Assembly: GCA_025927855.1 (NCBI GenBank)
Contig: JAICKN010000005.1
Coordinates: 1-40,457 of the forward strand
DNA: 40,457 nucleotides
From: Terriglobales bacterium
GTDB taxonomy: Bacteria; Acidobacteriota; Terriglobia; Terriglobales; Acidobacteriaceae
Direction: 5' to 3'
The translations under genes and the position numbers were made by a program. The notes under the pieces are model-generated. The model made no database searches and was not told the origin of the DNA. It saw only the letters and a program-made list of their open reading frames with translations. Shown here in pieces: positions 24,784 through 33,649 of the stretch (position 1 is the first letter of the stretch; every line of letters starts with the position of its first letter).

Positions 24784-26850
24784 ATGGTAATTGCAGCGGG
24801 GGAAAAAGGGGAGGGAGATGGAGTCTCGCGCGATCCTCTGAGCGCAGCTCCTTCAAATTACGGGCCGGAGCCTTGGCGTTTGATCAAGAACCTGAAGATT
24901 GAGTCGCAGACGCTGCAAGGGCGAGTGCTTTCCGGTAGCTTTGTGCTGCTGGCCGGATCGTCCCTAGTTACTCTGCTCAACTTTGCCTACAACATCGCGG
25001 TGGCGCAGTTTCTGGGACCGAGCGGGTTCGGGCATGCCACCGCTGTCTATACGCTGCTGGTTTTAATTTCCGCAGTCACGCTTTCCTTCCAGATCACATC
25101 CGCCAAACTGGTCGCGCAGCAGGAAACGCCGCAGGCAAAAAGCGCGGCATATAGAAGCTTTCAGAGAAGCGCATGGGGATGCGGCGTGTTGGCGGCGCTT
25201 CTCTTGCTGTTGTTCCGCAATGGGATCACCGCATATTTAAGGCTGCCCGGCCCCATTCTTGTGGATTTGCTGGCCATAGGCGCAGCCTTTTATGTGCCAC
25301 TGGGAAGCCGGCGCGGTTATTTGCAAGGCGTCTGCAACTTCCGAGGTCTGGCAATCAACCTGGTGCTGGAAGGATTTGTCCGGCTCTGCGGATCGCTGCT
25401 GCTGATTTTTCTGGGACTCGGCGTCACCGGCGTGATTGCCGCAAATGCGGCGGCGGTAGCTGTCGCATATTTTTCAGCGGTGTTCAGCGCTCCAATGCTC
25501 GCGCCCTCGAAGCTGCGGATTCGCGTGGCCTTCCGCGAAGGGTTGCAATCCATCGTTTTCTTTGTGGGCCAGGTGGTCATCAACAATTGCGACATTATTT
25601 TGGTCAAACATTTCTTTCCCTCGCAATTGGCCGGACTTTATGCGGCGGTGGCGCTGGTGGGGCGCGTCATATTTTCTCTTTCCTGGGCAGTCGTCAACAC
25701 GATGTTCCCGATTGTCGCGGGGGCGCGCAGCCATGAGCGCAAGGGACACCGCATTCTGGGGCTATCTCTGCTATTAGTTTTTGCCATTGGCTCAATTCTG
25801 ACCCTGGCTTTGTATCTCTCTCCACCTTCGCTCTGGGCCATCGTTTTCGGCTCACGCTTTGAAATGGCCGGCACATACACATTGTCATCTTTGCTTTCGC
25901 TCTATGCGGCAAGTACTACGATCTATTCATTGAGCGTAGTGACGATTGCCTACGAAATGTCCTACAAGATTGCGAATACAGGATGGACGCAACTGGCGTT
26001 CAGCGGCGCGCTGATTGTGGGCATATATGCCTTTCACTCATCGCTGCGCCAGGTCATCCTGGTGCAAGTGATCATGATGGCCTGCCTGCTGATAGTAGTG
26101 GCGGTGCCTTTTCTTCTTGCCACATTGAAGCAATCCCAGGAAATAACGACACATTCCTCCTATACGGGCCTTACCGTGCTGCGCCGCGTTCCAGAAGATG
26201 AAGTGATTGCAGAGTTCCTAAAAACCGATTTTCATCACCCTGAATTCGCCAGTTATCAGAAAACCCTGGCGAAGCTTGTTCAAACGCCCGATTTCAGCAA
26301 TGCCCTGGAGAATTCAACCCGGCGCGCGCTCTTCCGTTTACGGCATGGAGGCCTGTGGAGAGAGTTGCCACAGGACACGGAATGGTCCGAGGTGACGATT
26401 GGAGACCTTGACCTCAATCAAGTGCGGGTATTTCCCAGAGCGCAGTGGCGAAAAATAGCAAGCGGCGATTTCGCGGTTCCGAAAATTGTGCAATCCATCG
26501 CGAAAACCCGGAGCAGAGGCGCTGTTGACGATAAATTTATCGCCAAAATCGCGGATTTGCACAATCATATTTCCCTGCATGGGCCGGATGGCGCCGTGTT
26601 GCTGATTGGCCTGAACTATTCCGGGCCGTTCACAATCCTCGATGGCAACCACCGCATGGTGGCTTCGACGCTCATTTCACCGCAGGCAGTTTCCAATTTA
26701 CGGGTGTTCTGCGGAATTTCTCCGCGCATGATGGAATGCTGCTGGTACCAAACTAACTTCTCCACGCTCTTGCGCTACGGAACAAACTTGCTAAGGCATG
26801 CGGTCCGCGATCCTGCCGAAGAACTCGACCGGCTGTTGCAAAGCTCATAA
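24784..26850 (+). CDS. Polysaccharide flippase (MATE/Wzx-like) fused to a DGNHR (ParB/Srx-like) domain
   Basis: A 688-residue protein in two parts. Residues about 45-450 are a 12-14-helix polysaccharide-biosynthesis exporter, with LQGRVLSGSFVLLAGSSLVTLLNFAYNIAVAQFLGPSGFG at the front (two stretches), the usual entry to the Wzx/MATE-like family that flips lipid-linked sugars. Residues about 455-688 are soluble. They contain VTIGDLDLNQVRVFPRAQW and the motif ILDGNHRMVAS (Asp620-Arg624), which resembles the DG-x-HR motif of ParB/sulfiredoxin-fold domains, and then a C-terminus with paired cysteines (MECCWYQ). The ParB/Srx assignment is inference from the motif and preceding strand pattern. The ATG at 24784 is used. 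The first 40 residues are not membrane-like. No glycosyltransferases lie beside it, which is unusual for Wzx. Confidence 0.85.
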   Translation: MVIAAGEKGEGDGVSRDPLSAAPSNYGPEPWRLIKNLKIESQTLQGRVLSGSFVLLAGSSLVTLLNFAYNIAVAQFLGPSGFGHATAVYTLLVLISAVTLSFQITSAKLVAQQETPQAKSAAYRSFQRSAWGCGVLAALLLLLFRNGITAYLRLPGPILVDLLAIGAAFYVPLGSRRGYLQGVCNFRGLAINLVLEGFVRLCGSLLLIFLGLGVTGVIAANAAAVAVAYFSAVFSAPMLAPSKLRIRVAFREGLQSIVFFVGQVVINNCDIILVKHFFPSQLAGLYAAVALVGRVIFSLSWAVVNTMFPIVAGARSHERKGHRILGLSLLLVFAIGSILTLALYLSPPSLWAIVFGSRFEMAGTYTLSSLLSLYAASTTIYSLSVVTIAYEMSYKIANTGWTQLAFSGALIVGIYAFHSSLRQVILVQVIMMACLLIVVAVPFLLATLKQSQEITTHSSYTGLTVLRRVPEDEVIAEFLKTDFHHPEFASYQKTLAKLVQTPDFSNALENSTRRALFRLRHGGLWRELPQDTEWSEVTIGDLDLNQVRVFPRAQWRKIASGDFAVPKIVQSIAKTRSRGAVDDKFIAKIADLHNHISLHGPDGAVLLIGLNYSGPFTILDGNHRMVASTLISPQAVSNLRVFCGISPRMMECCWYQTNFSTLLRYGTNLLRHAVRDPAEELDRLLQSS

Positions 26851-26905
26851 CAGGTTCTCTATTCCGTAAGAACGCGACCCACGCGGCAAAAGCGCAGTTC
26901 TGAGC

Positions 26906-27409
26906 CTACTTCTTTTGCACCCTGGTAATTTGCATCTGCGGATAAGCGCGGTCCCAGTCGGAGGAAATATGCTCGAAGGTCAGCCGGAAAGTTTTGGTTT
27001 TTCCGGGAAGCAGGGGCGCAGCGCTTAGATTGCTCGCATCCGAATAAAGCCCATTCGGACCGATCACCTGGAGGGGTACATCCTGCGCCTGCACAACTTC
27101 GCCCAGCGAATTTTTGAAAACAACATGCACGGTTGCGCCGGTAACGGTTTGATTTCCGGTATTTGCAATGCCGCCCTCAATGTAAGTGACGGTTGATCCA
27201 ATAAAGTTCTGCGCCTCGCTCATCTTGACATCGGAAAGCCTAAGGCTGGACGCGTAAGGATCGGGGTGCGCTGGAGGAGTGGGCCGGGTATGTGAAATAA
27301 AAACGTAGACGCCGGCAACGATCACAACCAGGACAATTCCGAGCAAAATCGGCAGCCAGTGGGAATCCTGGTGCTCACGGGGAGAAGATGACTGAAGCAA
27401 CCCGTCCAT
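26906..27409 (-). CDS. Single-pass membrane protein with extracytoplasmic beta domain (DUF2393/FxLYD-like)
   Basis: A 167-residue protein with a short polar N-terminus, one membrane helix (about 18-38, LPILLGIVLVVIVAGVYVFI) and a Pro-rich linker. The extracytoplasmic domain of about 115 residues reads LSDVKMSEAQNFIGSTVTYIEGGIANTG, VHVVFKNSLGEVV and LLPGKTKTFRLTFEHISSDW. This is the pattern of an immunoglobulin-like FxLYD/DUF2393-type domain (tentative). Such domains often bind or stabilise partners at the envelope, but no function is known here. It lies downstream of tldE on the same strand, with a 113-bp gap between tldE's stop and its start. Confidence 0.8.
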   Translation of the reverse strand: MDGLLQSSSPREHQDSHWLPILLGIVLVVIVAGVYVFISHTRPTPPAHPDPYASSLRLSDVKMSEAQNFIGSTVTYIEGGIANTGNQTVTGATVHVVFKNSLGEVVQAQDVPLQVIGPNGLYSDASNLSAAPLLPGKTKTFRLTFEHISSDWDRAYPQMQITRVQKK

Positions 27410-27522
27410 GAGGGAATTGTACCTGAGGGCTGATTTGCCCCGGCTGAGTGGGCGCAGCTGGTTTGGTCCCGCTCGTCCGGTCTAGCTTGGCCTGGTCTAG
27501 CTGGTTCGATTCGGAGAAGCCG

Positions 27523-28899
27523 TCATTCTCCGCCGACGGTGAGGCCATCAATGCGGATGGTAGGGCAGGCGGCGGAGCTGCGGAATTCAAGATCGTTGCC
27601 GATTTCAGAAATATTGGCAAAGATATCCTTCAAATTTCCAGCGACGGTGATTTCTTCTACCGGATAAGCAAGTTCGCCGCCGGAAATCCACACGCCAGAA
27701 GCGCCACGCGAGTAATCGCCCGTCACGAGATTCGCGCCATGGCCAAGAAATTCCGTGACATAGAGCCCGTCCTGAATTCCGGCAATGATCTGCTGCGGAG
27801 TTTTCCTGCCCGGCTGCAAAAAGTAATTCCCAATACCGATACCGGGAGTTCCAGCCAGACCGCGCGCAGCGTTGGCGGTAGTTTGCAAGCCAAGTTTCTT
27901 GGCAGTGTAGGTGTTAAGCAAATATGACTTCAGCACGCCGTTCTCGACCACTAGAGTGCGGCGCGTGGGGATGCCTTCTCCGTCGAAGGGGCTGCTGCCA
28001 AAACCACCGGGCATGGTTCCATCGTCAACGATAGTCACTCCTTCGGCGGCAATTTTTTCTCCCAGCTTGCCCGCCAAAAATGAAGCGCCGCGGTAAACCG
28101 CATCGCCGTTCACGCCTTCGAAAATATGCTCGATAATGGAAACAGCCACAAGAGGATCGAACACTACCGGCACATGCGCGGTTTTCACCTTGCGAGCTCC
28201 CAGGCGGCGCAGAGTGCGCTGGGCGGCGATTTTGCCGACCTGCTCAGGATTTTCCAGCTTGCTCAAGCTGAGCGCGGAAGAAAACCAGTAATCGCGCTGC
28301 ATGGCGCCATCTTCGGTTTGCGCAATGGGAACTGCGGCAACGGAACAATGCGAACGGCGGTATTCACCGACGAATCCGTGCGAGTTGGCGAGAACTTTGT
28401 GGCCGGTAGCGGCATCGAAAGAGCCGCCATCGGAATTTTTAATGCGCGCATCGTAATCGAGCGCGGCTTTTTCGGCCCGTCTCGCATAGTTAATGCGGTC
28501 TTCATTGGGAAGCGAATAGACATCCGGGTAATACAAGCCCAACTCGGCCGGGATTGCCCCTAGTTGATCGGGTTCAGGAATACCGGCAAAAGGGTCTTCC
28601 GAAGTAATCCGCGAAAGATCCAGGGCAGATTGCACCATTCGATCCAGGCCATCGCGGGAAAAGTCGCTGGAGTAGGTGCTGGCGCCGCGCTGGCCATTGA
28701 ACACGCGCACGCCAATGGCCTTCGACCCTGATTCTTTGAGTTGCTCGACTTGTCCCAGACGTACGAGAGTAGAGAATTCATCGCCTTCACGAATAACGCA
28801 CTCGGCGGCGGTTGCGCCGCCCTTCATGGCCCGGTGGACAATGTCCTGAGCCAGGGATTTAAGGTCAGTTGCCGGTTTTTTTTCGAGAGCTATAGCCAT
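27523..28899 (-). CDS. pmbA: TldE/PmbA-like metalloprotease partner subunit
   Basis: A 458-residue member of the TldD/PmbA family. Recognisable stretches are ESGSKAIGVRVFNGQRGASTYSSDF (residues near 58-82), VPVVFDPLVAVSIIEHIFEGVNGDAVYRG, DDGTMPGGFGSSPFDGEGIPTRRTLVVENG and GASGVWISGGELAYPVEEITVAGNL. The HExxxH zinc motif of TldD is absent, as expected for the TldE subunit, which forms a heterodimer with TldD. The family degrades unfolded peptides and, in E. coli, matures microcin B17 and takes part in CcdA turnover. tldD lies upstream on the same strand, 160 bp away across a dispersed repeat. Normal length; start at ATG 28899. Confidence 0.93.
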   Translation of the reverse strand: MAIALEKKPATDLKSLAQDIVHRAMKGGATAAECVIREGDEFSTLVRLGQVEQLKESGSKAIGVRVFNGQRGASTYSSDFSRDGLDRMVQSALDLSRITSEDPFAGIPEPDQLGAIPAELGLYYPDVYSLPNEDRINYARRAEKAALDYDARIKNSDGGSFDAATGHKVLANSHGFVGEYRRSHCSVAAVPIAQTEDGAMQRDYWFSSALSLSKLENPEQVGKIAAQRTLRRLGARKVKTAHVPVVFDPLVAVSIIEHIFEGVNGDAVYRGASFLAGKLGEKIAAEGVTIVDDGTMPGGFGSSPFDGEGIPTRRTLVVENGVLKSYLLNTYTAKKLGLQTTANAARGLAGTPGIGIGNYFLQPGRKTPQQIIAGIQDGLYVTEFLGHGANLVTGDYSRGASGVWISGGELAYPVEEITVAGNLKDIFANISEIGNDLEFRSSAACPTIRIDGLTVGGE

Positions 28900-28974
28900 G
28901 CGTTATTCGTTCCAAGCATTCTACGTGGTGAGCAACTGCCAAATCGCCGCTCTTCAATGCTATCCCTAAGTAAA

Positions 28975-29035
28975 GCAGGTTCCTCGACTGTGAAGATCAT
29001 TCGCAAACGAATAATCTTCTTCGCTCGGAATGACA
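28975..29035 (-). repeat. Dispersed REP-like element, copy 3 (diverged)
   Basis: Read on the minus strand it begins GTCATTCCGAGCGAAG and ends CAGTCGAGGAACCTGC, matching the conserved ends of the elements at 10459-10520 and 15966-16022 with several changes. Its core forms a clear hairpin (GAAGAT..ATTCG with CGAAT..ATCTTC around a short loop). It lies between tldD and tldE, inside what would be a two-gene unit. Confidence 0.62.
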
Positions 29036-29059
29036 ATGTTAGTAGTTCTGCATTGATTG

Positions 29060-30517
29060 CTATTGCATGAACCCGCCGGGATCTTTTCTCGCAGTCCCGC
29101 CCACCGTGAGCCGGTCAATTTTAATGGTCGGAATGCCTACACCCACCGGCACGGCCTGCCCATCTTTGCCGCAGGTGCCAACGCCTTCGTCCAGCTTGAG
29201 ATCGTTGCCCACCATGGAAACGCGCGTGAGCACATCCGGGCCGTTGCCGATTAAAGTTGCGCCTTTAATGGGAGCGGTCACTTTGCCATCTTCAATCATG
29301 TAGGCTTCCGAAGCCGAGAAGACAAATTTTCCGTTCGTAATATCAACCTGCCCGCCGCCAAAATTTACGGCATAGATGCCGTGCTTTACGGATCGAATAA
29401 TGTCCTCGGGACTTTCCTCGCCGGCCAGCATGTAAGTGTTGGTCATGCGCGGCATGGGAATGTGCTCATAACTTTCCCGGCGGCCATTGCCGGTATCGGC
29501 CATGCCCATGAGCTTTGCGGAAAGCTTGTCGCTCAAATAACCCTTTAGAATTCCATTTTCAATCAATACGGTTTCCTGCGTGGAGTGGCCTTCGTCATCC
29601 ACATTCAAGGAGCCGCGCCGCCACGGCATTGTGCCGTTATCCACCACTGTGCACTTTTCACTGGCCACGCGCTTGCCGATAAGGCCGGCAAAAGCTGAGG
29701 TTTGTTTGCGGTTGAAATCGGCTTCCAGGCCGTGACCTACAGCTTCATGCAGCAGCACGCCGGGCCAGCCGGGGCCGAGCACAACTTCCATTTCGCCTGC
29801 CGGAGCTTCCCGCGCGTCGAGTTGCAGAATGGCCTGCCGCGCGGCCTCACGAGCGAAGTACTCCGGCGTTTTTTCGCCGAAGAAAAAGTCCAGCGCAACC
29901 CGGCCGCCGCCACCGGAGCTGCCCCGGCCGGAACTTCCCTCCGCTTTGGCGATGGCGGAAACATTCATGCGCGCCAGCGGCTGGGAATCTTCCGCAAAGG
30001 TGCCGTCGGACCCAACAACGAGGATGTGCCGTAACTCGTCTGCATAGTTGGCGCGGACTTCTTTGATTCGCGGATCATAACTTCGCGCCGCGCTATCACC
30101 GCGCATGAGCAATTCGACTTTTGCCGTCAGTTCCGCATCCACCGAAGGAAGCGGCACCGGGTACAAGCTGCGGGCGGGCTTTTGTTGAAACCCCGCAACC
30201 GTGGCCTTGGCCGGGCCGCTCGCGATCAGGGCCGCCGTCCGGGCCGCATGCAAAATCCGCTCCGGGGAAAGATCGTCCGTGTAGGCATAGCCGGTGCGCT
30301 CGCCGGAGAGGACGCGAACTCCACATCCGGCGGAAATCCCCTGCGAAGCCGTTTTCACCATGGACTCGTCGAGACTAAGCGACGTGGACGAAAGATATTC
30401 AAAATAAAGGTCGGCGTAGTCGCCTCCGGCGGAAAGGGCCGCTGCCAGATAGCGTTCGAGATCGTGCTGGGTCAGGCCATAATGCTGAAAAAAGAATTTA
30501 TTCTGTTCCACGGTCAT
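29060..30517 (-). CDS. tldD: TldD metalloprotease catalytic subunit
   Basis: A 485-residue protein from ATG 30517, chosen because it aligns with the start of known TldD proteins. The frame is open 37 codons further upstream. The zinc motif HEAVGHGLEADF is present (His257, Glu258, His262), followed by FNRKQTSAFAGLIGKRVASEKC and VVDNGTMPWRRGSLNVDDEGHSTQ. The C-terminus includes MPRMTNTYMLAGEESPEDII and FGGGQVDITNGKFVFSASEAYMIEDGK, all typical of the family. With TldE it forms a cytoplasmic peptidase that degrades short unfolded peptides and can process RiPP precursors. A Gly/Ser-rich loop near residues 215-225 is longer than usual. The divergent neighbour gene's first in-frame ATG lies only 4 bp away. 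Confidence 0.94.
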   Translation of the reverse strand: MTVEQNKFFFQHYGLTQHDLERYLAAALSAGGDYADLYFEYLSSTSLSLDESMVKTASQGISAGCGVRVLSGERTGYAYTDDLSPERILHAARTAALIASGPAKATVAGFQQKPARSLYPVPLPSVDAELTAKVELLMRGDSAARSYDPRIKEVRANYADELRHILVVGSDGTFAEDSQPLARMNVSAIAKAEGSSGRGSSGGGGRVALDFFFGEKTPEYFAREAARQAILQLDAREAPAGEMEVVLGPGWPGVLLHEAVGHGLEADFNRKQTSAFAGLIGKRVASEKCTVVDNGTMPWRRGSLNVDDEGHSTQETVLIENGILKGYLSDKLSAKLMGMADTGNGRRESYEHIPMPRMTNTYMLAGEESPEDIIRSVKHGIYAVNFGGGQVDITNGKFVFSASEAYMIEDGKVTAPIKGATLIGNGPDVLTRVSMVGNDLKLDEGVGTCGKDGQAVPVGVGIPTIKIDRLTVGGTARKDPGGFMQ

Positions 30518-30520
30518 TGG

Positions 30521-32257
30521 ATGTATGGCAAGCCGGGAAGGACTCCGGACTGTTTCATTATCCCACATCATCTTCGCCGTTCCGCGTGGCCAACGCTGGA
30601 TTTTGCCAGAATCGGGCACAGCCTCCAATGTTCATTCGTCACAGACGGCAGCGGGCGCGTGGTGTGCAATCCTGCCGTGACTCCAGACCAGCTATCCCAG
30701 ACTATTGAAGGCTTTCTCGCCGGCTCTAGGGAAGCCGTGATTACGGAAAATGGCGAGCTGGTTTTTGATCTCTCTGAATCCCGCTATTCAATTTCAGGCG
30801 AGCATCACAAATGCTTGCTGCACGTGTGGTCAGCGGAGCGGAATGTCGTCCGGCGCGTGCTTGACATGGAAATTAAACGAGACGTGCTCCGTTTCCAGGT
30901 GCAACGCCTGGGACAAACCAAGCCCGGCAAACTTGAGATTTGCCGCCGGAGGGACGCACGCACTCCCACGGCGAAGCGGATTACCCGCGTGGCTTATCGA
31001 AATAAATTAGAACGTTTGCTGGAGAGACGTTTCCCCGGATTCAAAGTCACTGATCTCGTGACCACGCCGGACCTTGAACGGTCATTTGGTCCCGTCTATA
31101 CGCGCGGCCTTTTGCAGCGAGGGCAAACAGCATTCGCCGTGCTGGGAGTAAATGCGGAAGAAACTGCGGCGTCCGTACAGGCTGCTCTGACATTCGGAAT
31201 CCTATGGCTCGACTTATGCAGGCAAGCCCATTCCGGAAAGCTCGTGGTGGAGGGGCTCAAACTTATTGCCCCTCGGGGCACATCGGCAATTCTCCGCGAG
31301 CGCATGGGGCGGTTGAACCACGCCGCTGCCAAGTGGCAGCTATATGAATTCGACGAGCAGGAAGACACCATCACGGAACTCGATGTGAGCGATAGCGGAA
31401 ATGTCTCCACACGCCTGGTTCATTGGACGGATCCGGCAGTGACTTATACGCGCTTCGCAAGCCAGATCGCCGAAGTGCGGCAGCTTATGCCGGAAGCCGA
31501 GGCGGTCGCGCTCTCGCCTGTAGAAATGGTCTTCCGGCATCGTGGACTGGAATTTGCCCGTGGCAGGCTGGCCCTGCGCATAGATTCATTTCGTGCTTCC
31601 GGCGAAATCGTATTCGGCCTCCCCCCGGCGGAACGTGTGCTGGATGAGCGGAACTATCCTGCGTTCGTGCAATTGGTGCGAAGCATTGGGGAAGCACGCC
31701 ATGCAGAGGGGCCAAAAGATAATTTGCTGTGGCGCATTCATCCGGAACGGTGGCTGGAGTCGCTGGTGTTGCGGGATGTGAGCGCTCTGGATGAGCAGTT
31801 GGATTGCGCGTTCAATTATTCCCAGGTGCCGGCGTTCTCTTCCTCGGCGCGGGCCATCATGGATGTGCTTGCTGCTACCCGGCAGGGACGCCTTGCCGTT
31901 ATCGAACTTAAAGCGGATGAGGACATTCACTTGCCGATGCAGGGCCTGGATTATTGGTCACGCGTGGCCTGGCACCATGCGCGGGAGGAATTCAAGAACT
32001 ACGGATACTTCGCGGGCCGTGAATTAACCAACGAATTGCCCTTGCTGATGCTGGTCGCTCCCGCCCTGCGCATACATCCTGCGACGGACACGCTGTTGCG
32101 CTATCTTTCTCCCGCCATTGACTGGGTATTCACCGGGATTGGCGAACAATGGCGGGAAGAGATCAAGGTGATTTTCCGCAAGCGCTCGAAAAAATCTTCG
32201 ACAAAATCAGAAACGCGCGGCCCGGAAACTTTGGAAGAGTTTGCCAAGCCCGCGTGA
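30521..32257 (+). CDS. Unrecognised protein with PD-(D/E)XK nuclease-like motif
   Basis: A 578-residue protein if it starts at ATG 30521. The frame extends further upstream, but that part is antisense to tldD. GTG codons at 30659 and 30662 are alternative starts leaving a normal-size divergent promoter region. Near the C-terminus the sequence IMDVLAATRQGRLAVIELKADED has the layout of a PD-(D/E)XK nuclease core: Asp448, then Glu462-x-Lys464 on the next strand, followed by a helix (MQGLDYWSRVAWH) like the conserved one in this superfamily. The N-terminal 400 residues are not recognised. They contain charged, mixed alpha/beta sequence without membrane segments. It is not accompanied by a methylase or helicase, so a restriction system is not supported. 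DNA repair or another nuclease role is possible. Confidence 0.82.
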   Translation: MYGKPGRTPDCFIIPHHLRRSAWPTLDFARIGHSLQCSFVTDGSGRVVCNPAVTPDQLSQTIEGFLAGSREAVITENGELVFDLSESRYSISGEHHKCLLHVWSAERNVVRRVLDMEIKRDVLRFQVQRLGQTKPGKLEICRRRDARTPTAKRITRVAYRNKLERLLERRFPGFKVTDLVTTPDLERSFGPVYTRGLLQRGQTAFAVLGVNAEETAASVQAALTFGILWLDLCRQAHSGKLVVEGLKLIAPRGTSAILRERMGRLNHAAAKWQLYEFDEQEDTITELDVSDSGNVSTRLVHWTDPAVTYTRFASQIAEVRQLMPEAEAVALSPVEMVFRHRGLEFARGRLALRIDSFRASGEIVFGLPPAERVLDERNYPAFVQLVRSIGEARHAEGPKDNLLWRIHPERWLESLVLRDVSALDEQLDCAFNYSQVPAFSSSARAIMDVLAATRQGRLAVIELKADEDIHLPMQGLDYWSRVAWHHAREEFKNYGYFAGRELTNELPLLMLVAPALRIHPATDTLLRYLSPAIDWVFTGIGEQWREEIKVIFRKRSKKSSTKSETRGPETLEEFAKPA

Positions 32258-32318
32258 GTTTTCTTAAACCAGGAGCAGAAAGTTTTTGCTTCTAATCTGC
32301 TACCCTGTTGCTTCACGC

Positions 32319-33509
32319 ATGGGCATCGGGCACAACCAGCGCAGGGTCCTGCTTCTTCTATTATTCGCAGCCAGCATCGGGCTGGCAAATTGCGGCAATC
32401 CTCGGCCGCCGGAGCCGCCATCGCTCGAATTGCCTCGCGCAGTTCGCGACCTTCGAGCCAGGCGAAAAGGCGACCAGGTTCAACTGACGTGGACAAAGCC
32501 GCAGAGAACCACCGAAGGCGAAATGATTTTGTACCTCGGGCCTACGCGGATTTGCCGGAGTTTGGCGCCGGTACTGCGGGATTGCGGCACGCCCGTGGGG
32601 GAAGTGCCACCCGCTCCACGTTCCTCTTCGTCCTCCTCCATCCAAAAGGCTTCCAAACTTCCATTGCAAATGCACCTTTCTTCCCCCGTGGATGGAAGTT
32701 ACACGGACACGCTTCCAGCCGCAAATATTTCCGATCCGGATGCCGAATATACGTTTGCACTGGAAGTTCTCAACCAGGCGCAGCGTTCCGCTGGATTTTC
32801 CAACCAGGTGCATGTTTCCGCTGTGCCCACTTTGCCGCCGCCGGTGAATTTTCATGCGCAGCTGAGTTCCAACGGAGTTCAACTCGCCTGGTCACCACAA
32901 CCGTTTTCATCCGATACGAACAGGGTTCGGCACGTGATCCGAATTTATCGACAAGAGCAAACCGCACAGGGAGAACAGAAGGCACAGAAACCCAATCGGG
33001 ATGTGATCATTGCGGCCTTGCCGCTCTCAGCCACTCAATACATGGATGCGGGTATTGAATGGGAAAAGACATATGTCTATCACGCCACTATTGCAAGTGT
33101 TGTCCAAAGCGCGGGATGTTCTAATGCAAGCAACGCAGCGGAATGTAAAACGGAATACATAGAGGGCAATGACAGTCCGAGTGTGACTGTGTTCGCTCAT
33201 GACGTGTTTCCCCCGGAGACGCCGACCGGACTGCAAGTGGTATTTGGCGGGACTGCGGGCCATTTAGTGATGGACCTGGTGTGGAACCCGGATACCGATT
33301 CCGATCTGGCTGGATACAACGTTTACCGCCAGGAACCTGGGGGCGAGTGGGAGAAGATCAATACCGCGCTTGTAAAAACATCTGCTTATTACGATGCGGG
33401 CGTCACCGCAGGAAAGACTTACAACTATTCCGTCTCTGCGGTGGACGTGCATGGAAACCAGAGCGCGCGGTCAATCCCAGCGCAGGAAACTGTTCCCTCC
33501 CAACCTTAA
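32319..33509 (+). CDS. Lipoprotein with fibronectin type III-like domains
   Basis: A 396-residue precursor starting at ATG 32319. The signal peptide ends in a lipobox (IGLANC, with Cys at about 23), so it should be a lipid-anchored envelope protein. The mature part has three beta-sandwich repeats: one beginning PRAVRDLRARRKGDQVQLTW, a second around PPVNFHAQLSSNGVQLAW, and a third at ETPTGLQVVF followed by DLVWNPDTDSDLAGYNVYR and YYDAGVTAGKTYNYSVSAVD. The last is a clear fibronectin type III domain. A Ser-rich stretch interrupts the first repeat. Such domains bind proteins or sugars at the surface. No enzyme domain is present. Start codons 33 bp upstream would give a non-lipoprotein leader and are less likely. 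Confidence 0.85.
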   Translation: MGIGHNQRRVLLLLLFAASIGLANCGNPRPPEPPSLELPRAVRDLRARRKGDQVQLTWTKPQRTTEGEMILYLGPTRICRSLAPVLRDCGTPVGEVPPAPRSSSSSSIQKASKLPLQMHLSSPVDGSYTDTLPAANISDPDAEYTFALEVLNQAQRSAGFSNQVHVSAVPTLPPPVNFHAQLSSNGVQLAWSPQPFSSDTNRVRHVIRIYRQEQTAQGEQKAQKPNRDVIIAALPLSATQYMDAGIEWEKTYVYHATIASVVQSAGCSNASNAAECKTEYIEGNDSPSVTVFAHDVFPPETPTGLQVVFGGTAGHLVMDLVWNPDTDSDLAGYNVYRQEPGGEWEKINTALVKTSAYYDAGVTAGKTYNYSVSAVDVHGNQSARSIPAQETVPSQP

Positions 33510-33649
33510 GTCTGAGCATTTCAGTCATTTGAAATTCGCGCTGCGAGGGCACAAGCTCCTTGCTCCTCTTTATGACAGCCAACTCGAGCCTGCTGCTCTG
33601 CTTCTAAAACCCGATTCCTATTTGCCGTTTGTACTCCAGATCGCTCTCA

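Noticed and set aside
28741-29070. 109-codon plus-strand frame spanning the tldE-tldD gap
   Set aside because: Runs antisense into tldE and through the dispersed repeat; no domain.
30182-30520. N-terminal extension of the PD-(D/E)XK-like gene
   Set aside because: Antisense to tldD and Arg/Gly-rich, typical of a shadow extension.
30521-32257. Restriction-modification system
   Set aside because: Only the nuclease-like core is visible; no methylase, helicase or specificity subunit nearby.
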